NCBI GenBank assembly: GCA_040905285.1
Contig: JBBDRV010000227.1
Coordinates: 1-16,207 of the forward strand
Direction: 5' to 3'
DNA: 16,207 bases
Source: JBBDRV01 sp040905285
GTDB taxonomy: Bacteria; Bacteroidota; Rhodothermia; Balneolales; Balneolaceae
Shown here: piece after piece, positions 1 through 7,003 of the stretch
Layout: each line of letters opens with the position of its first letter
Numbering within the stretch: the first letter of the stretch is position 1
The notes under the pieces: generated by a model
The model's database searches: none
What the model was told of the DNA's origin: nothing
What the model saw: the letters and a program-made list of their open reading frames with translations, nothing else
Program-made: the position numbers and the translations under genes

Positions 1-55
1 CCAATGTGTAAAAAGGTCGCATGCGCAGCTCTGTAGAGTAAGTCCGACAGACTGC
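1..55 (+). repeat. Left copy of a 55-bp terminal inverted repeat
   Basis: The first 55 bases are identical to the reverse complement of the last 55 bases, and the match stops sharply at base 56 (a here, c in the other copy). The repeat contains the 8-bp palindrome cgcatgcg at 18-25. Read outwards from the unique DNA it begins gcagtctgtcggactta, which could be the tip of an insertion sequence, but no transposase is present to confirm this. The length of exactly 55 equals a common de Bruijn assembly k-mer, so the true repeat may extend beyond the window. Confidence 0.95.
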
Positions 56-422
56 AAGGAAACCTTATTTTTTGTAAAGTTTCTGCTATATTGGATGAGG
101 GACTGGATTGGACCCTTTTTTTGAAAAAAGACTTTTATCATATTGATATTTAAGCATTTACATATTATACCCTGGCTTTTTGTCTGTACACTGACGGCGA
201 TAAATCGCAAGCCAAGAGGAAGGTTACCCCGGAATAAACCAACTCCGGAGACATTTCAGCCCCCCTGTTCTAACAGAAATTCAAATAACGCCCGCCTTCA
301 TTCTGCAGGAAACAGCTTTGTTCAAGCCTTTCCGGATCTCTGCAGTTTTATCCCAAGGCAATTACGTGACAGAGAAAATCGAACCAGTGAAGTAGGCGGG
401 CGTATGAAATTTGCACAGTTGC
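56..422 (+). promoter_or_regulatory. Long leader region upstream of rng; no gene seen
   Basis: No convincing gene lies between the end repeat and rng. The stretch 60-170 is AT-rich, with runs of T and A, and contains weak promoter-like hexamers such as TTGAAA at 121-126 and TATTAT at 163-168, but no pair has good spacing. The rest, to 422, is of normal composition. It carries a perfect 10-bp inverted repeat (288-297 with 394-403) that ends next to the first ATG of the region (404). If transcription starts near 90-170, the rng mRNA would have an untranslated leader of roughly 250-330 bases. Promoter positions are guesses; the absence of a gene is the firmer statement. Confidence 0.35.
288..403 (+). 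repeat. 10-bp inverted repeat in the rng leader
   Basis: The arm acgcccgcct (288-297) is perfectly complementary to aggcgggcgt (394-403), with 96 bases between them. In RNA this GC-rich stem would close a large loop and place its 3' arm 19 bases before the chosen rng start at 423. It could be a structured 5' leader or a chance match. Confidence 0.4.
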
Positions 423-2177
423 ATGAAGAATCAAATAATTATTCACTCCTCGGGCAAACAGACTCGTATTGCCCTCATCGAAAACAAGGAGCTGGCTCAG
501 CTCTTTATAGAATCTGAAGAAAATCAGCGAACCGTCGGCGACATCTATGTAGCACGTGTCCACAAGGTCATGAGCGGCATCAGAGCTGCATTCATTGATG
601 TAGGAATGCAAAAGGATGCCTTCCTTCACTTTTCCGACGCAGGCGACAATCTCGGCTCCTATGTCAAGATGCTCAATGGGGAAAACAGCCTGACAAAACA
701 CGCCCGTAAAGATCTTGACAACTTTGACAAGCTGTCCAATAATGACAAGCAGATCCTTGCCGGGAAAATACTCAATTCCGGACAGCGCCTGCTTGTTCAG
801 ATTGTGAAAGAGCCCATCGGCTCAAAAGGTCCCAGGGTTTCAACGGATATAACCATTGCCGGCCGTTTTCTCGTTCTCATACCGATGGGGGAATATATCG
901 CCGTATCAAAAAAAATCAGTCAGCATAAAGAGCGGCGGCGGCTGAAAAGCATTGTGGGTTCCATGCTGCCTGATGGATTCGGAGTCATTGTCCGGACCGT
1001 GGCCAAGGGGCAGGATAAGGAATCTCTTGAAGATGACATGCGCAATGTTCTGAAGAAGTGGGAGCATATTCTCAACAAACTGGAGACCTCCAAACCGCCG
1101 ACGCTGCTGTACAAAGATCTCGATATGACCGAAAGCCTGGTCCGGGATCTTTTTGCCAAAAATTATGAACGCGTGCTGATAGACGATTACCAGCTCTACA
1201 AGTCCATTAAAAGCTATGTCTCCCAGATCGCTCCCAAAATGGTGCCCAATGTCCAGCTGCATAAAGGCAGAGAGCATATTTTCGATCACACCAGAATCTC
1301 CGAGGATGTGAATTCTATTTTCAGCCCCCGGGTAAGAATGCCGTCGGGCGGCTATCTTATTTTCGAGCAAACGGAAGCGATGTATGTTGTTGATGTGAAT
1401 TCAGGACCGTATGCCGCCAAACAGAAACAGGAAGACAATTCCCTGAAAACCAACCTGGAGGCAGCCCGTGAGATTGCAAAACAGCTTCGGCTGAGAGATA
1501 TCGGGGGCATCATTGTGGTCGATTTCATCGATCAGCGGGATGACAAAAACAGGAAAAAAATCTATGACGAGCTGAAAAAAGAGTTTAAAAAAGACCAGGC
1601 AAAAACAAATGTGATCGGCATGAGTGATTTTGGCCTGGTACAGATCACCCGTCAGCGGATACGTCCCAGTGTCGTAAATTCCGTCTCCAAAGTCTGTCCG
1701 ATGTGTGGCGGGTCCGGTACGGTAGTCACACGTGATACTATTCTGACAGATATTTCCGGCTGGCTCAGCAAGTTCAAAACCAGTACTGAATATCGCGCTG
1801 TCGATATCTATATAAATCCGTTCCTTAAATCATATCTCACCAAGGGGCTCTTCAGCATTAACATGAAATGGATGATGAAATACCATCTTCGCATATCACT
1901 GATTCCGGATGAAACCATCTCGCTGAATGAGTTTAAAGTGACTCTCGCAGGATCCGATATCGATATTACCGACGCAGTGATGCGTGGTGAAAAAATCGAC
2001 CAGCTGATCGCAGCCGCCAGTAATGAACTGCAGGAAATGGACAGCGGGAAGCCCAAACGTGACAACCTTGATTACTTTTCCAGGGATGAAGGCAATGGCA
2101 ACGGTTCCAAACGAAGCAAGCGGCCTGCAAGAAACAGCGGCAATTCCCGGGAAGAAAAGAATTACCAAAAAAATTAA
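423..2177 (+). CDS. rng: Ribonuclease G/E family endoribonuclease
   Basis: This is a cytoplasmic single-strand-specific endoribonuclease of the RNase E/G family, which acts in rRNA maturation and mRNA decay. Residue numbers are from the ATG at 423 (584 aa). An S1 RNA-binding domain lies at about 38-146 (GDIYVARVHKV). The catalytic Mg-binding aspartates are in VVDVNSG (D324) and VVDFID (D367). The zinc-link motif CPMCGG is at 425-430, with both cysteines present. The last 40 residues are a polar, basic, Gly/Asn/Arg-rich tail that may bind RNA. The length fits the short G type rather than long RNase E with its scaffold domain. A TTG at 411 would add four residues; ATG 423 gives the MKNQIIIHSS start expected of the family, although no clear Shine-Dalgarno precedes it. 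hslV follows after 15 bp, so co-transcription is likely. The family call is secure; the G versus E label rests on length. Confidence 0.95.
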   Translation: MKNQIIIHSSGKQTRIALIENKELAQLFIESEENQRTVGDIYVARVHKVMSGIRAAFIDVGMQKDAFLHFSDAGDNLGSYVKMLNGENSLTKHARKDLDNFDKLSNNDKQILAGKILNSGQRLLVQIVKEPIGSKGPRVSTDITIAGRFLVLIPMGEYIAVSKKISQHKERRRLKSIVGSMLPDGFGVIVRTVAKGQDKESLEDDMRNVLKKWEHILNKLETSKPPTLLYKDLDMTESLVRDLFAKNYERVLIDDYQLYKSIKSYVSQIAPKMVPNVQLHKGREHIFDHTRISEDVNSIFSPRVRMPSGGYLIFEQTEAMYVVDVNSGPYAAKQKQEDNSLKTNLEAAREIAKQLRLRDIGGIIVVDFIDQRDDKNRKKIYDELKKEFKKDQAKTNVIGMSDFGLVQITRQRIRPSVVNSVSKVCPMCGGSGTVVTRDTILTDISGWLSKFKTSTEYRAVDIYINPFLKSYLTKGLFSINMKWMMKYHLRISLIPDETISLNEFKVTLAGSDIDITDAVMRGEKIDQLIAAASNELQEMDSGKPKRDNLDYFSRDEGNGNGSKRSKRPARNSGNSREEKNYQKN

Positions 2178-2180
2178 AGT

Positions 2181-2184
2181 AAGG
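2181..2184 (+). promoter_or_regulatory. Ribosome binding site of hslV
   Basis: The AAGG (within AAGTAAGG) lies 8 bases before the ATG at 2193. It favours 2193 over the overlapping ATG at 2196 as the hslV start. Confidence 0.55.
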
Positions 2185-2192
2185 TATTATTT

Positions 2193-2744
2193 ATGATGAC
2201 TGACCTGAGCGGCCTCCATGCCACAACCGTACTGGGTGTGATTCACAATGGTGAATCTGCCATCGGAAGTGACGGACAGGCGACACTTGACAAAACCGTG
2301 ATGAAAGCCACAGTCAGGAAAGTGCGAAAGCTTCAGGAAGGCAAGATTCTGGCTGGATTTGCCGGCTCCACTGCGGATGCCTTTACTCTTTTCGAAAAAT
2401 TTGAAGAGAAACTGGCGGCCTACAACGGCAACCTCCAGCGGGCAGCCGTTGAACTGGCAAAGGAATGGCGGAAAGACAAGTTTCTGCAAAAGCTTCAGGC
2501 ACTCCTGGCGGTTATGGACAGCGAAACCTCACTCATTATTTCGGGGCAGGGCGACGTGATCGAGCCGGATGACCAGATCCTTGCAATCGGGAGCGGGGGC
2601 ATGTATGCGCTTGCCGCTGCCCGCTCCATGAAAAAGAATGCCCCAAACCTTTCTGCAAAAGAAATTGTTAAGCAATCTCTGAATATTGCTGCCGATATAG
2701 ATATATACACGAATCAGAATCTGACCATTTTAGAAATTGACTAA
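2193..2744 (+). CDS. hslV: ATP-dependent protease peptidase subunit HslV (ClpQ)
   Basis: HslV is the proteolytic subunit of the HslUV (ClpYQ) complex, a double hexamer of N-terminal-threonine peptidases that degrades misfolded and regulatory proteins in the cytoplasm. At 183 aa it is slightly longer than the E. coli protein. The conserved stretch starts TTVLGV at residue 11. Counting T11 as mature Thr1, the catalytic partners fall exactly at the family positions: D27 (Asp17, in GSDGQAT) and K43 (Lys33, in VRKVRK). The ten residues before Thr11 therefore form a propeptide that must be removed by self-processing. Other family motifs are FAGSTADAFTLFEKFE and IGSGGMYALAAAR. hslU starts 7 bp after the stop. 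Confidence 0.97.
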   Translation: MMTDLSGLHATTVLGVIHNGESAIGSDGQATLDKTVMKATVRKVRKLQEGKILAGFAGSTADAFTLFEKFEEKLAAYNGNLQRAAVELAKEWRKDKFLQKLQALLAVMDSETSLIISGQGDVIEPDDQILAIGSGGMYALAAARSMKKNAPNLSAKEIVKQSLNIAADIDIYTNQNLTILEID

Positions 2745-2751
2745 AGCAGGT

Positions 2752-4158
2752 ATGGAAACCAAAGAAAGAAACCTGACGCCGAGGCAAATCGTCGAGGCAC
2801 TCGACAAATACATCGTCGGACAGGCCGAGGCCAAACGCTCCGTTGCCATTTCCCTTCGAAACCGGTGGAGGCGATTGAACTCCGGCGATGAAATCCGGGA
2901 GGAAATCATCCCGAACAACATCCTGATGATCGGTCCCACTGGAGTTGGTAAAACAGAAATTGCCCGGCGTCTTGCCAGGCTGGCGGACGCGCCGTTTATC
3001 AAAGTGGAAGCTTCCAAATTCACAGAAGTGGGTTATGTGGGCCGGGATGTGGAGTCCATGATCCGGGATCTCGTGGATATTGCCGTAAATATGGTAAAAA
3101 AAGAGATGCAGGAGCGTGTGATGGAAAAAGCTGCAGGGATTGTTGAAGAGCGAATTCTGGATATTCTCATTCCGCCGGTCAAAAAAAACAAAAGCATGGC
3201 GGGAGACAACAGGACAGATCAGGATTTTGACCCTGATGAGGCAACGGATGCCGAACTGAATGAACGGACGCGGGAGAAATTCAGGGAAAAGCTCAAGAAT
3301 GGCGAACTGGATGAGAGGAAGATAGAGATTGAAGTAAGCGCCAAAAAGAAACCGATGATGCAGGTATTCGGGCCTCAGGGAGTTGAAGAAATGGGTATCA
3401 ATTTACAGGATATGCTTGGAAATCTTACACGCGGGGGCAAAAAGGTAAGCCGCACACTCCCTATTCAGGAGGCACGTGAATATCTTCTCGAAGAGGAATC
3501 TGAAAAGCTTATAGATCATGAAGCTGCCATACAGGAAGCGCTTGAGCGTGTGCAGAATCAGGGTATCGTTTTTATTGATGAAATTGACAAGGTTACGGAC
3601 TCCGGAAGCAACAGCCCCGGAAAAGGCGGAGCAGATGTAAGCCGGCAGGGGGTGCAGAGGGATCTTCTTCCGATTGTTGAAGGCAGTACGGTTTCAACCC
3701 GCAATGGTCTTGTAAAAACAGACCATATTCTCTTTATCGGATCCGGTGCCTTTCACATGTCCAGGCCATCCGACCTGATACCCGAGCTGCAGGGGCGCTT
3801 TCCCATCAGGGTGGAGCTCGACTCCCTGACAGAGGATGATTTTATTGATATCCTTACGAAACCGAAGAATGCCCTGACCAAGCAGTATCAGGCTATGCTG
3901 CAGTCCGAAGGCGTAACAATCAGTTTTACAGATGATGCTGTCCGTGAAATCGCACGAATTGCCGCCCAGGTTAATGACCAGGTGGAAAACATCGGTGCCC
4001 GGCGCCTGCATACGATCTTGTCATCGCTGCTCGAAGAGCTTTTATTTGCAGTCCCGGATGATATCAGCAGCGGGGAAATTACCATAGACAAGGAATATGT
4101 CGATAAACAGCTTCAGGATCTTGCAACTGACAAGGACCTGAGTCATTACATTTTGTAA
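2752..4158 (+). CDS. hslU: ATP-dependent protease ATPase subunit HslU (ClpY)
   Basis: HslU is the AAA+ unfoldase that feeds substrates to HslV. From the ATG at 2752 it has 468 aa; a TTG at 2737, overlapping the hslV stop, would add five. Visible motifs are Walker A GPTGVGKT (61-68), the pore loop GYVG (94-97), a substrate-binding I domain (about 110-245), Walker B FIDEID (274-279), sensor 1 near LFIGSGAF, and sensor 2 GARRLHT (415-421). The C-terminus ends DLSHYIL, matching the conserved tail that inserts into HslV and activates it. The I domain is somewhat longer and more charged than in E. coli (443 aa). Its position directly behind hslV is the usual operon. Confidence 0.97.
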   Translation: METKERNLTPRQIVEALDKYIVGQAEAKRSVAISLRNRWRRLNSGDEIREEIIPNNILMIGPTGVGKTEIARRLARLADAPFIKVEASKFTEVGYVGRDVESMIRDLVDIAVNMVKKEMQERVMEKAAGIVEERILDILIPPVKKNKSMAGDNRTDQDFDPDEATDAELNERTREKFREKLKNGELDERKIEIEVSAKKKPMMQVFGPQGVEEMGINLQDMLGNLTRGGKKVSRTLPIQEAREYLLEEESEKLIDHEAAIQEALERVQNQGIVFIDEIDKVTDSGSNSPGKGGADVSRQGVQRDLLPIVEGSTVSTRNGLVKTDHILFIGSGAFHMSRPSDLIPELQGRFPIRVELDSLTEDDFIDILTKPKNALTKQYQAMLQSEGVTISFTDDAVREIARIAAQVNDQVENIGARRLHTILSSLLEELLFAVPDDISSGEITIDKEYVDKQLQDLATDKDLSHYIL

Positions 4159-4178
4159 ACAGTGAAAAATGTTTGACT

Positions 4179-4325
4179 ATGGGAAACGTTTTAACTCCGA
4201 ACACGTTTAGAATAACAGCCGATGTGGTAAGAAAAACAGCCGAAGTGGCTTTTCGCGAAGGTGTTGGGTATAATAAAGCCTGTATAACAGTCAGGCACGC
4301 AACTATTACGATAAAAAAAGAATGA
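4179..4325 (+). CDS. Possible small protein of 48 aa, unrecognised
   Basis: An ATG at 4179 opens a 48-residue frame ending at a TGA whose bases overlap the next gene's start (ATGA at 4322-4325), an arrangement often seen in translational coupling. The predicted product is basic (MGNVLTPNTFRI... to TITIKKE), has no membrane segment, and matches no family I know. Its middle carries a seven-residue duplication, TADVVRK/TAEVAFR, produced by a 21-bp spaced DNA repeat. No clear ribosome binding site precedes it, and the stretch also contains a TATAAT, so it may instead be a promoter and leader for the downstream protease. Evidence for translation is only the frame and the overlap. Confidence 0.3.
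   Translation: MGNVLTPNTFRITADVVRKTAEVAFREGVGYNKACITVRHATITIKKE
4214..4248 (+). repeat. Imperfect 14-bp direct repeat at 21-bp spacing
   Basis: aacagccgatgtgg (4214-4227) and aacagccgaagtgg (4235-4248) differ at one base and are offset by 21 bp, exactly seven codons. Within the possible small ORF the repeat encodes a duplicated heptad. Outside a coding reading, it could be a pair of protein-binding sites just upstream of the TATAAT at 4269. Confidence 0.7.
4246..4274 (+). promoter_or_regulatory. Candidate promoter for the S41 protease gene
   Basis: A perfect TATAAT lies at 4269-4274, 47 bases before the ATG at 4322. The -35 region at 17-bp spacing is TGGCTT (4246-4251), which is poor. It could give the protease its own transcript apart from hslVU. 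The weak -35 and the overlap with a possible small ORF keep this tentative. Confidence 0.3.
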
Positions 4326-6217
4326 GTCTACGAAAATTTCTAGCTCCGAATTTAGCCGCCCTGATTTTTCTGTCTCTCATCTGGATAGCCGGAATTGACC
4401 AGGTTTACGTTGAAAATGACCATCAGCAAAACCTGTCGAAGTATCTGCAGGTTCAGCAGAGGATTGTCGATAACTACGTTGGTGAAACAGATATAAATGA
4501 ACTGTTTGAAAACAGCATTTATGGATTTGTAGAAGCCCTGAACGGAGACAACGGAGAACTGGAGGAGGTAGATATTTCAGGTACACCTGCGGATACGGTA
4601 TTTACGGATCTGGACCTGAAAAATTTCAGGGAAGCCTTCTCCAGGTTTGAAGAAGCCTATCTTTTTATCGCCAATAATTATCCGGAAAGGAATATGCAAA
4701 GGCTGACTGAAGGGGCTGTCCAGGGAATGTTCAATTCTCTTGATCCTCATTCCGTCTATATAAAACGGGAAGACAGCGAGCGTATCCAGGAGGATTTCGA
4801 GGGGAAGTTCCAGGGAATCGGAATTCAGTTTAATATTATTGATGATACGATTACAGTCATCACAGCTATTTCAGGAGGACCCAGTGACCATCTGGGTATT
4901 ATGTCCGGTGACAGGATTGTAGCAATTGACGACAGCAGCGCTATCGGCTTCACCAATGACGATGTGATCGGCAAATTACGGGGTGAAAAGGGGACCGAGG
5001 TCCAGGTAACGATCAAACGGCCCCGGACAAGCAATCCGCTGAACTTTATGATTGAACGGGACGATATCCCCCTTACAACCCTTGATACGCATTACATGCT
5101 GGATGACCGCTCCGGCTACATCAAGATCAACAGGTTTGCGGCGACTACACATGATGAATTCATGGCAGCTGTGGAAGACCTTTTGAATCAGGGAATGGAT
5201 CGTATCGTAGTGGATTTCAGAAATAATCCCGGAGGCTATCTCAGCCAGGCCATTGCCATTGCAGAGGAATTTTTCCCGCGGGGGACAAAGCTGGTTTCTA
5301 CCAAAAGCCGCCATTCAAGATTTACGTCAGATGTCTATTCCAGGAAAAACGGCATATTGCGTGATCTTCCCGTGATAGCTCTTGTCAATGAAGGCTCCGC
5401 ATCGGCGAGTGAAATTGTAAGCGGTGCAATCCAGGATCATGACCGCGGCCTTATCGTAGGCAGGAGAACATTCGGAAAAGGACTTGTACAACAGCAATAC
5501 GAACTGATCGACGAAAGCAATATCCGGGTGACCATTTCCCAGTACCACACTCCTTCCGGCCGCCTGATTCAGAAACCGTTTGAAGCAGGACGCGAGCAGT
5601 ATGCGTATGAAATATACAATCGGGATAAAGCAGTGGATGATGTGGAAAACTTCGTCGACCATGTTCCGGATTCCCTGGTCTACAATACGGACGCCGGCCG
5701 AAAGGTCTATGGCGGGGGGGGTATCGTACCTGATTTTATCGTCCAGGAAGACACGACCCTGGCACTCCACGTATTTAATTTTATGCTTGCCAACAATATC
5801 CATTTTGATTTCGTACGTAACTTCCTGGACGAAGAGGGAGAGGGTTTCAGACAAAAATGGGAAGATAGTTTCCCACAGTACAGAAGTGATTTTAAATGGT
5901 CTGAAGAGAACCAGGAACAATTTGTAGGCATGCTTTTGGACCAGGGAATGATTCTATCCGACAACGCAGAACCCTCGATAGAAGATGATACCCTGACTGT
6001 GTCCAGAGAACACCTTGACGATGTGATATGGATGGTTGAAGGACGGATCAAGGCCGAAATCGCCAGGCAGGTCTGGGGACTTGAGTATTTCTTTCCGGTG
6101 ATCAACGATTATTTCAATGATATCCTGACAGAGGCGACAAATTTGTGGGACGAGGTGTCGCAGCTTGAATCCCTGGCATCGTCGTCCCATTCGGATCAGC
6201 CGGTGCGGCGGCAGTAG
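4322..6217 (+). CDS. Membrane-anchored S41 family carboxy-terminal processing protease
   Basis: This is a 631-aa serine protease of the S41 (CtpA/Prc) family, likely active on the periplasmic side of the inner membrane, where such enzymes trim or degrade envelope proteins. A single N-terminal hydrophobic segment (about 9-25) follows a short basic start and looks like an uncleaved anchor or signal. The conserved helical region with LDPHSVYI (140-147) comes next, then a PDZ domain (about 160-245) with the GIGIQF entry. The protease core contains the nucleophile S361 in GSASASE, the general base K386 in TFGKG, and Q390; the spacings of 25 and 4 match those of E. coli Prc. About 150 residues after the core (from about 480) are charged, probably helical, and of unknown role. 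The substrate cannot be told from sequence. It follows hslU by 163 bp. Confidence 0.92.
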   Translation: MSLRKFLAPNLAALIFLSLIWIAGIDQVYVENDHQQNLSKYLQVQQRIVDNYVGETDINELFENSIYGFVEALNGDNGELEEVDISGTPADTVFTDLDLKNFREAFSRFEEAYLFIANNYPERNMQRLTEGAVQGMFNSLDPHSVYIKREDSERIQEDFEGKFQGIGIQFNIIDDTITVITAISGGPSDHLGIMSGDRIVAIDDSSAIGFTNDDVIGKLRGEKGTEVQVTIKRPRTSNPLNFMIERDDIPLTTLDTHYMLDDRSGYIKINRFAATTHDEFMAAVEDLLNQGMDRIVVDFRNNPGGYLSQAIAIAEEFFPRGTKLVSTKSRHSRFTSDVYSRKNGILRDLPVIALVNEGSASASEIVSGAIQDHDRGLIVGRRTFGKGLVQQQYELIDESNIRVTISQYHTPSGRLIQKPFEAGREQYAYEIYNRDKAVDDVENFVDHVPDSLVYNTDAGRKVYGGGGIVPDFIVQEDTTLALHVFNFMLANNIHFDFVRNFLDEEGEGFRQKWEDSFPQYRSDFKWSEENQEQFVGMLLDQGMILSDNAEPSIEDDTLTVSREHLDDVIWMVEGRIKAEIARQVWGLEYFFPVINDYFNDILTEATNLWDEVSQLESLASSSHSDQPVRRQ

Positions 6218-6228
6218 GCATTCAAATG

Positions 6229-6259
6229 CATCGCCCCTGAAAAAATACAGGGACCGATG
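6229..6259. terminator. Hairpin between convergent genes, possible bidirectional terminator
   Basis: catcg-c-ccctg (6229-6239) pairs with caggg-ac-cgatg (6248-6259), with a small internal mismatch and the A-rich loop aaaaaata. It sits 11 bp after the protease stop and 31 bp before the rsmE stop. Neither strand has a T run after the stem, so it is not a textbook intrinsic terminator. Confidence 0.4.
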
Positions 6260-6290
6260 GATGATAAAGCGGCGGCGGTTGCCGGGCTTG

Positions 6291-6992
6291 TCAATCCAGG
6301 AATAACCCTGCGATGGCTATTGCAGCCGTTTCCGTCCTGAGGCGATACCTGCCCAGGGAAAACGACTCTACCTTCTTCTGACTCATCACCTGTTTTTCTG
6401 CAGCAGAAAACCCGCCTTCCGGACCCACTATGAAAAGAAGCTTTTCCTCCTTCTTCCAGACGTCCAGCTCATGCCGTTTCGTGGAAATGGTTTCGTCAGC
6501 AACAACCGTTTTGACAGATGAGTATTCACTCAGGAGCCCGGACAGGTTTCCGGACTCTCTGACATTGGGAAGCCACGGTCTGAGACTCTGTTTCATTGCC
6601 TGAAGTGCAGCTGCTTCAAGCCGATCCAGACGGACTCCCTGTTTTTCACTGTTATCCCCCCGGAAAACTATGAATTCTGTCACTCCCATCTCTGCCGCTT
6701 TTTCGACAGCAAATTCAAGCCTGTCTCTTTTTTTAATCAGACCCACGGCCAGTACAAGCCGGGGGGAAGGCATGGGATACCTCGTATGGCCACTGACTTC
6801 AATGCTTAGCCGATCTTTTGACAGACGGGTTACGGTACCTTCAAATATCGAGCCCCGTCCGTCTGTTACCGAGATCAGTCCGCCTTTCCCGATACGCATG
6901 ACCCTGGAGGCATGAACAGCTTCCTGTCCCTCCAGAACCAGCTCTGCAGGCTTCTCACCGGAAATTTCCCTGTCGGTATAAAAAAGATTCAT
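6291..6992 (-). CDS. rsmE: 16S rRNA (uracil(1498)-N3)-methyltransferase RsmE
   Basis: RsmE uses S-adenosylmethionine to methylate N3 of U1498 in 16S rRNA. The 233-aa protein has the family layout: an N-terminal PUA-like RNA-binding part (about 1-70) and a SPOUT (knotted) methyltransferase domain (about 75-233). Diagnostic motifs are VEKAAEMGVTEF (96-107), LQAMKQS (130-136), FIVGPEGGFS (187-196) and SLGRYRLRTETAA (212-224), which form the SAM-binding knot. The start follows an AGGGG stretch directly before the ATG. The upstream deaminase gene ends 11 bp earlier, so the two are probably co-transcribed. Confidence 0.96.
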   Translation of the reverse strand: MNLFYTDREISGEKPAELVLEGQEAVHASRVMRIGKGGLISVTDGRGSIFEGTVTRLSKDRLSIEVSGHTRYPMPSPRLVLAVGLIKKRDRLEFAVEKAAEMGVTEFIVFRGDNSEKQGVRLDRLEAAALQAMKQSLRPWLPNVRESGNLSGLLSEYSSVKTVVADETISTKRHELDVWKKEEKLLFIVGPEGGFSAAEKQVMSQKKVESFSLGRYRLRTETAAIAIAGLFLD

Positions 6993-7003
6993 TCCCCTGC
7001 CGG

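Noticed and set aside
143..517. Plus-strand 124-aa open frame overlapping the start of rng
   Set aside because: It overlaps about 95 bases of the clear rng coding sequence in another frame, has no recognisable domain, and its composition is unlike a folded protein. Its internal ATG at 404 lies near a purine-rich stretch but leads only to the same short frame.
5327..5920. Minus-strand 197-aa open frame antisense to the S41 protease
   Set aside because: It covers the catalytic core of a clear protease gene on the other strand and shows no domain of its own.
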